Shown: in pieces, positions 54,618-61,214 of the stretch
How the letters are laid out: each line of letters begins with the position of its first letter
Numbering within the stretch: position 1 is the stretch's first letter
From: Caldifarciminota bacterium
GTDB taxonomy: Bacteria; Hydrothermota; Hydrothermia; UBA1063; CAJXJZ01
Assembly: GCA_026986775.1 (NCBI GenBank)
Contig: JALSNX010000027.1
Coordinates: 62,001 to 126,000, forward strand
Reading direction: 5' to 3'
Length of the DNA stretch: 64,000 nucleotides
Position numbers and translations under genes: made by a program
The notes under the pieces: generated by a model
Databases searched by the model: none
What the model was told of the DNA's origin: nothing
Seen by the model: the letters and a program-made list of their open reading frames with translations, nothing else

Positions 54618-54646
54618 TTGAATTTACCTCATAGACACGTTATAAT
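54618..54646 (+). promoter_or_regulatory. Promoter of the symporter-usp-amrS-nth-antiporter operon
   Basis: TTGAAT at 54618-54623, 17 nt, TATAAT at 54641-54646, then a leader of about 17 nt with AAGGAG before ATG 54670. Confidence 0.65.
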
Positions 54647-54669
54647 AGAACTACAAGAAGGAGCAGGCA

Positions 54670-56100
54670 ATGGAGGCTAATGTAAGTCTTATAATTACAT
54701 TTGTTATTTACCTTATTGCACTTTTGGGTATAGGTTATATTGCTGAAAAGCGGTTCTCCAAAAGTTATGAAGACTTTGTGGCTGGAGGGAAGAGTTTTGG
54801 AGCATGGGTAACGGCCATTTCCTCTTCTGCTTCTGCTGAAAGCGCCTGGGTTATGCTCGGACTTTCTGGTATAGGTTACTCAAAAGGCATAGCCGCTTAC
54901 TGGGCAGCTATAGGATGTATGATAGGGTATCTCATAAATGCGCTTTTGATAATGGTTCCCCTTAATAGAAAAAGCAGGGAACTTGGCTCAATAAATCTTG
55001 AAGACTTTATTGAAGATAGTGTAAATGACCATACGCACATCTTAAGAATAATTTCAGCAATCATAATTGTTGTATTCATGACTTCCTATGTTGTGGCGCA
55101 GTTTACAGGCTCTGGAAAAACGATGGCTGGTATGGGTATTGCCTCATACAAAACCGGTGTGATTGTTGGGGGACTCATAATAGGTGCTTACGTTGTAATG
55201 GGAGGATATGCCTCTGTTTCCTGGACCGATCTACTACAGGGCCTTTTAATGGCTTTTGTAATGCTTGTCTTTCCCGTTGTTGCAGTCATCAAAGCAGGTG
55301 GTCCATCAAATATTATTCATGAACTTTCAAAAGAAGGGCTTGCTTCTTTGACTCGTGGCGCAGGGGGCGCTTTTCTGGGTGGTTTTATAGTGATGAATCT
55401 TGGTATAGCACTCGGTTATCCCGGCATGCCCCATGTTGTTATGAGATACATTACAGCAAAGGATGAAAAGGAGACAAAAAAGGCCGCAGTTATTTCAATT
55501 TTATGGGGATTTGTGGTATTTTTTGGCTCCACAACGCTGGGTATAGCCGGCAGGGTACTTTTACCAAATCTTCAGGATGCTGAGCATGTGCTTCCAGCTT
55601 TTACAAGGGCAGCTTTAAATCCCGTGCTTGCAGGAGTTGTGCTGGCTGCAATTACTGCCGCCATTATGTCAACTGCAGATTCTCAGCTCATGTATGCTGC
55701 CACAGCCCTTATTCACGATTTTTATAAAAAGATATCCAGAAAGAGCATGAAATCGGATGAACTTGTAAGCATAACAAGGTTGATTATTGTAGGTCTTACT
55801 CTACTTGCAATGATTTTTGCCCTCACCAATGTTCGGTCCATTTACTCCTATGTTCTTAATTTTGCCTGGAGTGCAATGGGAGCATCATTTGGCCCTATTA
55901 TTCTACTTGCACTCTATTTCAGGGGATTTAACAGATGGGGGGCGCTTGCATCTTTAATCACAGGCTCTGTTTTTACTGTTGTGTGGAGTATGCTCGGACT
56001 ATCGGAACGAATAATTTATGTTCTTGTCCCGGCATTTTTCCTGAGTCTTTTGCTCGGGATTGTCTTCAGTATTATAACAGGAGGGAAAGAAAATGTATAA
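54670..56100 (+). CDS. Sodium:solute symporter (SSS family)
   Basis: An inner-membrane secondary transporter of 476 aa with about 13 helices. The early motif KRFSKSYEDFVAGGKSFGAWV and SSSASAESAWVMLGLSG, and the later AAIMSTADSQLMYAATALIHDFY (sodium-site region of SSS proteins), resemble the proline/pantothenate PutP group. The substrate is uncertain. It heads an operon and overlaps the universal stress protein gene by 8 nt, a pairing that suggests coordinated control of transport. Confidence 0.9.
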   Translation: MEANVSLIITFVIYLIALLGIGYIAEKRFSKSYEDFVAGGKSFGAWVTAISSSASAESAWVMLGLSGIGYSKGIAAYWAAIGCMIGYLINALLIMVPLNRKSRELGSINLEDFIEDSVNDHTHILRIISAIIIVVFMTSYVVAQFTGSGKTMAGMGIASYKTGVIVGGLIIGAYVVMGGYASVSWTDLLQGLLMAFVMLVFPVVAVIKAGGPSNIIHELSKEGLASLTRGAGGAFLGGFIVMNLGIALGYPGMPHVVMRYITAKDEKETKKAAVISILWGFVVFFGSTTLGIAGRVLLPNLQDAEHVLPAFTRAALNPVLAGVVLAAITAAIMSTADSQLMYAATALIHDFYKKISRKSMKSDELVSITRLIIVGLTLLAMIFALTNVRSIYSYVLNFAWSAMGASFGPIILLALYFRGFNRWGALASLITGSVFTVVWSMLGLSERIIYVLVPAFFLSLLLGIVFSIITGGKENV

Positions 56101-56953
56101 CAGGATACTTGTACCAGTAGATTTTTCTAAGGAATCTATCAAGGCGGTGGAAAACAGTGTTAAGTTTTTGAAAGATGGAGGAAAAATAACCGTTTTCCAT
56201 GTGTTTCCATCTGAATTGCCGTCATATCTTGCTTTTTTTCAGGATATGACTTTTTTCGGGGACGCCTCAAAGATAGAGGCGAGTCTGATTGAAATAAGGG
56301 AGAAGGCTGAGGAAAAACTTTCAGAGATAGTTTCCCGATTTTCGGAAAAGGGCATAGACATTGACGCTGAACTTGTTGATGGCAAGCCCTATGTTGAAAT
56401 AATCAAAAAGAGTGCGGATTTTGACCTTGTTGTTTTAGGTTTGCGTGAAAAAGACTATGGAATTTCAGTTTCCCCAATGAAGGTTATAAGAAAGGCGAAT
56501 AGTGATGTTCTGGTTATCAAGGGTGAGAGGGATGTTAACATTAACAAAGTTCTATTCCCCATAGACATACACGAAATAAATCCTCTTGTGGTAGAGAAGA
56601 TAAAACAATTTGAAAAGGAGGACTCCATTGGTATCTATGTGCTTTCTGTTGTAGAAATGATGCCCTTTGAGGATATAGAGTATCTTGGAGGAAGGGATAT
56701 ACTTAATCTTGAGGCAGTGAAAGAAAGAACCCTGCAGGTTCTTGAGGAGCGAATCGGAATAGAGAGGATAAATTACGCTGTCTCAATTGGGGTTGATGTG
56801 GCAGATGAAATAGATAGTTTTGCAAAATCAAAGGAAATTGGCCTTGTGGTTATGGCACATAAAAAGATGAGTGGATTTGAAAGAACCATTCTTGGAAGCA
56901 CATCTGAGAAGTTTGTTCAGATAACGCGTATTCCAACACTTATCGTAAAGTGA
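56093..56953 (+). CDS. Tandem universal stress protein
   Basis: Two UspA domains (about 1-140 and 145-286). Each begins with a strand such as ILVPVDFSKESIKAV or VLFPIDIHEINPLV. The second ends GFERTILGSTSEKFVQ, matching the ATP-binding G-x-SxxxxxxV motif, while the first lacks it, so only the C-terminal domain probably binds ATP. It overlaps the symporter gene and may regulate it; Usp proteins often act next to transporters. Confidence 0.9.
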   Translation: MYNRILVPVDFSKESIKAVENSVKFLKDGGKITVFHVFPSELPSYLAFFQDMTFFGDASKIEASLIEIREKAEEKLSEIVSRFSEKGIDIDAELVDGKPYVEIIKKSADFDLVVLGLREKDYGISVSPMKVIRKANSDVLVIKGERDVNINKVLFPIDIHEINPLVVEKIKQFEKEDSIGIYVLSVVEMMPFEDIEYLGGRDILNLEAVKERTLQVLEERIGIERINYAVSIGVDVADEIDSFAKSKEIGLVVMAHKKMSGFERTILGSTSEKFVQITRIPTLIVK

Positions 56954-56959
56954 TTTAAA

Positions 56960-57970
56960 GTGAAAGAGGGTCTTTTCTGGGAACCACTTGATAAGCAAAG
57001 AGTAAGGTGCAATCTTTGCAGGCATAGGTGTATTATCCCTGAGGGAAAGACCGGTATTTGTGGAGTTCGTAAAAATGCAGGTGGTCGGCTTTATTCTTTA
57101 AATTACGGTAAACTTGTGGCCATTCATATTGACCCAATAGAGAAGAAACCTCTATACCACTTCCTGCCAGGTTCCCAGGCACTTTCAATTGCATGTGTTG
57201 GCTGTAATTTCAGATGCAAATTCTGCCAGAACTGGGATATAGCACATATACCCATACTTCTTGGTAAAATAGTTGGGGATGAGTTTCCACCTGAGAAGGT
57301 TGTAAGCACCGCTTTAAGATACCGAACACCTGTTATTGCCTACACATACACGGAACCAACCGTGTTTTACGAATATGCACTGGATATAGCCGAGAAGGCG
57401 GTAGAATTTAATATACGCAATGTCTTTGTGACCAATGGATACATTGAAGAAAAGCCTCTTGAGGAGATAGCCCCCTTCCTTCATGCAGCCAATATTGACC
57501 TTAAGGGCTGGGACAAAAAGTTTTACGCAAGTGTTATTGGAGCAAGAAGGGATGAGGTGCTAAAATCCATAAAGCATTATAAGCGTCTTGGGATATGGAT
57601 TGAAATCACCACACTTTTAATTGATGGATTTAATACAAAGGAAGAGGATATTGATAATCTAACAAGATTTATTGTAAATGAACTTGGTGAAGGCACTCCA
57701 TGGCACATATCAAGGTTCTATCCGGCTTACAAAATGCGGAATGTCCCCCCTACGGAAATTGAGACCCTGAAAAAGGCAGAGGAAATAGGGAAAAAGAATG
57801 GGCTTAAATACATCTATATCGGCAATGTCTATGGTATGGGGGAGGAAACCAGATGTCCTGTCTGCGGTAAGGTGCTTATCAGAAGGGAAGGGTTTGAACT
57901 TGTGGAAAACAGGCTTATATATGGCAGATGCCCACACTGCAAGACGAAGATTGAAGGTGTATTTGAATAA
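56960..57970 (+). CDS. amrS: AmmeMemoRadiSam system radical SAM enzyme AmrS
   Basis: The protein has the radical SAM motif CVGCNFRCKFCQNW (C-x3-C-x2-C) at about residues 74-87, an N-terminal CNLCRHRC cysteine pair typical of this family, YTYTEPTVFYEY, and a C-terminal zinc-ribbon-like pair (CPVCGK; CPHCKTK). It is 336 aa. The reaction of AmrS is unproven; the usual partners (Memo-like, AMMECR1) are not in the window. The start is GTG 56960. It abuts the nth-like gene with a TAATG overlap. Confidence 0.92.
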   Translation: MKEGLFWEPLDKQRVRCNLCRHRCIIPEGKTGICGVRKNAGGRLYSLNYGKLVAIHIDPIEKKPLYHFLPGSQALSIACVGCNFRCKFCQNWDIAHIPILLGKIVGDEFPPEKVVSTALRYRTPVIAYTYTEPTVFYEYALDIAEKAVEFNIRNVFVTNGYIEEKPLEEIAPFLHAANIDLKGWDKKFYASVIGARRDEVLKSIKHYKRLGIWIEITTLLIDGFNTKEEDIDNLTRFIVNELGEGTPWHISRFYPAYKMRNVPPTEIETLKKAEEIGKKNGLKYIYIGNVYGMGEETRCPVCGKVLIRREGFELVENRLIYGRCPHCKTKIEGVFE

Positions 57971-58608
57971 TGCTTATAAGGAGAATTTATGATGTTCTGT
58001 TCAATACATTTGGGCCACAGGGCTGGTGGCCAGGTGATACTCCACTTGAAGTTGCCATTGGTGCTATATTGACGCAGAACACAGCATGGAGAAATGTGGA
58101 AAAGGCAATTAACAATTTGAAAAAAGAAGGGTTACTTGACATTAAAAGGCTTCTTTCATTGAGCTTAGAGGATTTAAAAGAGCTCATAAGGCCTGCTGGA
58201 TTTTACAATCAGAAAGCACAACGTCTTAAGAGTTTTCTTCTGTGGCTTCTTGAAAAAGGCGGATGTCTGACTGAAATAAATGAAAGTACAGCAGAAATAA
58301 GGAGAGAGCTCCTTAAAATCAGGGGTATTGGTAAAGAAACGGCAGATTCTATCCTGCTTTATGCCATGGACAGGCCTGTTTTTGTTGTTGACGCCTATAC
58401 AAAAAGAATTCTATCAAGACACAACATAATTGAAGAAAAAGCGGATTACGATATAGTACAGGCTATGTTTGTAGAGAATTTGCCCCGTAGCGTGGCTTTA
58501 TATAAAGAGTATCATGCACTTTTAGTGAAGCTGGGAAAAGATTACTGCAAAAGCAAAAATCCTCTTTGTGAAACATGTCCTCTTAAAACCGTATTCATGT
58601 CAGACTGA
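57970..58608 (+). CDS. Endonuclease III-related HhH-GPD DNA glycosylase
   Basis: A base-excision repair glycosylase. The HhH-GPD core is visible: LTQNTAWRNVEKAI, LLKIRGIGKETADSILLYA and the catalytic aspartate in VFVVDAYTKRIL. The lysine found in bifunctional Nth (GVGRKTAN) is replaced by Glu (GIGKETAD), pointing to a monofunctional enzyme, like MagIII-type alkyladenine glycosylases. The FeS loop reads C-x6-C-x2-C (CKSKNPLCETC) but the fourth cysteine is not seen before the end (PLKTVFMSD). 212 aa. Confidence 0.88.
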   Translation: MLIRRIYDVLFNTFGPQGWWPGDTPLEVAIGAILTQNTAWRNVEKAINNLKKEGLLDIKRLLSLSLEDLKELIRPAGFYNQKAQRLKSFLLWLLEKGGCLTEINESTAEIRRELLKIRGIGKETADSILLYAMDRPVFVVDAYTKRILSRHNIIEEKADYDIVQAMFVENLPRSVALYKEYHALLVKLGKDYCKSKNPLCETCPLKTVFMSD

Positions 58609-59852
58609 TGGCACTTGCAATATTTTTAACAGGACTTATTACCTTTCTGGCCATAATATTTTCTGTCATGTTTGAAAAGTTCAGGATTCCAGATGTGCTG
58701 TTACTTATGGTCTCAGGTATGCTTCTTGGACCCCTTTTGCACATTGTAAGCCCCTCGGATTTTGGTAAGGTAGGAGAGGTGGCCACCACCATAGCACTTA
58801 TAGTGATTCTTTTTGAGGGTGGAGTAAACCTGAAACTTGATGTAATTAAGGAATCTCTTGATGATACTCTTGGAATAATGCTTTCCTCGTTTGTTGTTAC
58901 TGCGATTTTTGTTTCCCTTATAGTTCATTATTCCACGGGGATTGACTGGTTATCTGCACTCATTACAGGTACCATTCTCGGGGGAACATCATCTGCTGTT
59001 GTAGTTCCTATTATTAACTCCCTTGATATGTCAGAGAAATCGTACATTATTCTCTTCCTTGAGTCGGCATTTACAGATGTTATCTGTATTGTCGTGAGTT
59101 TCGCACTATTGAGCGCGTATGACTCGGGTAATCTTTCTGTGGGCAGAATAACCGGTAAAATCCTTGCTTCTTTTACCATGGCAGGATTAATCGGTTTTCT
59201 GGGTGCCACTGTTTGGGGTGTTATAATAAGAAAAATGAGAAAAATACCGAATACAATGTTCTCCACCCTCGCTTTTATATTTATAATCTTTGGTATAGCC
59301 GAATTTCTTGGATACAGTGGAGCGATAGCATCTTTAGCTTTTGGTATCTCCCTTGCAAATCTTGTAAAAATTCCAAAAGAGAAGATGCCGTTTAGAATAA
59401 AAGGTTTAAGGTTTTCTACGGTAACAAAAACAGAAAGAACATTTTACAGTGAAGTTGTATTTTTACTTAAAACTTTCTTCTTTGTGTATCTTGGCCTTTC
59501 CATGAGACTTGCCGATTTCTGGGTTATTTCAATAGGGTTCTTTATAACCCTGACTTTGATGTTCGGTAGACTCGTTGTAATAAGAGTTTTTAGAGCAAGG
59601 GATATTCCATGGAAGGATGCCTCCTATATGAGTGTTATGATTCCAAAAGGGCTTGCTGCAGCGGTACTTGCCTCAATTCCTGCACAGCGGGGAATAACGG
59701 GAGGCAATCTAATAAGAGATATTGTCTACTCAGTAGTATTTTTCAGTATTTTATTCTCAGCTATTTCCGTACCCCTTATAAACAAAACTTTTTTGAAAAC
59801 GGTTTATTCTGAAATTTTTGGAAAGAATGAATCACAGGCACAGCCTTCCTGA
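58608..59852 (+). CDS. Cation/proton antiporter (CPA family)
   Basis: An inner-membrane antiporter of 414 aa with 11-13 helices. Family features include ILFEGGVNLKLDVIKES, the TGTILGGTSSAVVVPI loop, FLESAFTDVICIVVSFAL with the ion-binding acidic residues (ESAFTD), and a glycine/proline-rich MIPKGLAAAVLASIPAQRG. It lacks cytosolic RCK-type domains. It ends the symporter operon and overlaps the previous stop. Sodium or potassium specificity is not decidable. Confidence 0.9.
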   Translation: MALAIFLTGLITFLAIIFSVMFEKFRIPDVLLLMVSGMLLGPLLHIVSPSDFGKVGEVATTIALIVILFEGGVNLKLDVIKESLDDTLGIMLSSFVVTAIFVSLIVHYSTGIDWLSALITGTILGGTSSAVVVPIINSLDMSEKSYIILFLESAFTDVICIVVSFALLSAYDSGNLSVGRITGKILASFTMAGLIGFLGATVWGVIIRKMRKIPNTMFSTLAFIFIIFGIAEFLGYSGAIASLAFGISLANLVKIPKEKMPFRIKGLRFSTVTKTERTFYSEVVFLLKTFFFVYLGLSMRLADFWVISIGFFITLTLMFGRLVVIRVFRARDIPWKDASYMSVMIPKGLAAAVLASIPAQRGITGGNLIRDIVYSVVFFSILFSAISVPLINKTFLKTVYSEIFGKNESQAQPS

Positions 59853-59864
59853 TGAGGCTTTCGC

Positions 59865-59893
59865 TTAAACTTTCGTGTTTCTTCTCTTATAAT
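59865..59893 (+). promoter_or_regulatory. Promoter of the flavodoxin-like reductase gene (leaderless type)
   Basis: TTAAAC at 59865-59870, 17 nt, TATAAT at 59888-59893, 7 nt before ATG 59901. No Shine-Dalgarno between them. Confidence 0.45.
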
Positions 59894-59900
59894 ATATATT

Positions 59901-60497
59901 ATGGAGAAAAAAGCACTGTTTATCAACGGTTCGGCAAGAAGGGATAAAGGTATTACTTTCAGACTTTCAACAAAAGTCAAAGAGAGTCTTGAAAAAGAGG
60001 GATATGAGGTTGAATATTTGCATCTTGTTGACCTCAATATCAATTTCTGTGAAGGCTGTGTGAGTGAAAGCGGGAAGCTCTGTAATCCTGAACGTTGTCT
60101 TGAGGGCAATTTGAATGATGATTTCCGCATAGTGATGGATAAAATGCTTGGTACAGATGTTATGGTTTTCCTGACTCCTGTTTACTGGTACTCCATGTCG
60201 GGTAGAATGAAAAACCTCATAGACAGGCTTACATCTTTAGAAAATGTGAATAAAATGCTTGATGGTAAAATTGGAGGATTTGTGGTAACCGCTCAGGAAG
60301 ATGGTGCCATGATGACAATACTGCAACTTATGGGAACGTTGAATGACATGGGATTTATGTTTCCTCCATATGCCTTCACCTATTCGGTTAATTACCTTGA
60401 CCCACTTGAAGACCGTGAGGCTGTAGAGTATGCAGAGAGGTTGGGAAAAAACCTTGCATTGATGCACAGGCTTGTTCACGGTAAAGAGTGGAGATAG
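59901..60497 (+). CDS. Flavodoxin-like NAD(P)H-dependent oxidoreductase
   Basis: A flavodoxin-fold reductase that should bind FMN. ALFINGSARRDKGITFRLS is the phosphate-binding loop, and VVFLTPVYWYSMSGRMKNLIDRL (here as VMVFLTPVYWYS) the flavin ring loop. A four-cysteine segment (NFCEGCVSESGKLCNPERC, about 49-68) is typical of iron-sulfur flavoprotein relatives, so it may carry a cluster. 198 aa. The substrate is unknown. It stands alone with its own promoter. Confidence 0.88.
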   Translation: MEKKALFINGSARRDKGITFRLSTKVKESLEKEGYEVEYLHLVDLNINFCEGCVSESGKLCNPERCLEGNLNDDFRIVMDKMLGTDVMVFLTPVYWYSMSGRMKNLIDRLTSLENVNKMLDGKIGGFVVTAQEDGAMMTILQLMGTLNDMGFMFPPYAFTYSVNYLDPLEDREAVEYAERLGKNLALMHRLVHGKEWR

Positions 60498-60545
60498 TTT
60501 ATACCTCTTAAAGTGTTGTAATTCATATAAAACCGTGCCCACCAC

Positions 60546-60576
60546 TTGAAAAAACGCAGGATGTCCTTTTTAATAT
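60546..60576 (+). promoter_or_regulatory. Possible promoter of the phosphatase-GGDEF gene pair
   Basis: TTGAAA at 60546-60551, a rather long 19 nt spacer and TAATAT at 60571-60576, 8 nt before ATG 60585. No Shine-Dalgarno is present, so this is another leaderless candidate, weaker than the others. Confidence 0.35.
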
Positions 60577-60584
60577 TCTAATAC

Positions 60585-61214
60585 ATGTCCCGAATAACAT
60601 TTTATTTTATACGACATGGGGAGTCTAAAGGGAATAAAGAGGGATTATTCAGAGGAAGGACGGATTTCCCCCTTACAGAATTAGGCAAGAAACAGGCACA
60701 GAGTCTTGCCCGTGCCTTAAAAGGTATAAGGTTCTCTGCTATAATTTCAAGTCCCTTAAAAAGGGCCTATGAGACTGCTTTATTCGTGGCAAATGGTCAG
60801 GTTGTTAGAATTATGGATGAGTTCAATAACATTAATCTTGCCGAATGGGAGGGGAAGAGGAAAGAGTACATACAGAAAAAATACCCGAGAGAGTGGCATT
60901 TGTGGATAACTGAACCCGAAAAATTGCAGATTGCCGGGGCAGAGACCCTTGATGAGGTAAAAGAAAGAGCAAAAAGAGGGGTTTTGAATCTAATCAAGGA
61001 ATATCGGGATGGGACTTTTTGTATAGTAACACATAGAGCGGTTCTAAAGCCACTCTTTGCAGAACTTCTGGGCATAAAAAAGCCCTATTTCTGGAGGCTG
61101 CATTTTGATACAGCTTCCTATTCAATAATTGAGTATGACGATAAAAGAGGATTTACGTTGATGAAGCTTAATGTAACCCATCATCTTCCCGAATTTGAGG
61201 TGGAGCGGTTCTGA
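60585..61214 (+). CDS. Histidine phosphatase (phosphoglycerate mutase-like)
   Basis: The family signature FIRHGESKGNKEGLFRG (catalytic RHG) is at residue about 9, with SPLKRAYETA and the second histidine in CIVTHRAVLKPLF. The 209 aa length is typical of alpha-ribazole phosphatase/GpmB-like enzymes. The substrate is unknown. The stop overlaps the start of the second GGDEF-STAND-TPR gene (TGATG), so the two are translationally coupled, which suggests a signalling-linked phosphatase. Confidence 0.9.
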   Translation: MSRITFYFIRHGESKGNKEGLFRGRTDFPLTELGKKQAQSLARALKGIRFSAIISSPLKRAYETALFVANGQVVRIMDEFNNINLAEWEGKRKEYIQKKYPREWHLWITEPEKLQIAGAETLDEVKERAKRGVLNLIKEYRDGTFCIVTHRAVLKPLFAELLGIKKPYFWRLHFDTASYSIIEYDDKRGFTLMKLNVTHHLPEFEVERF

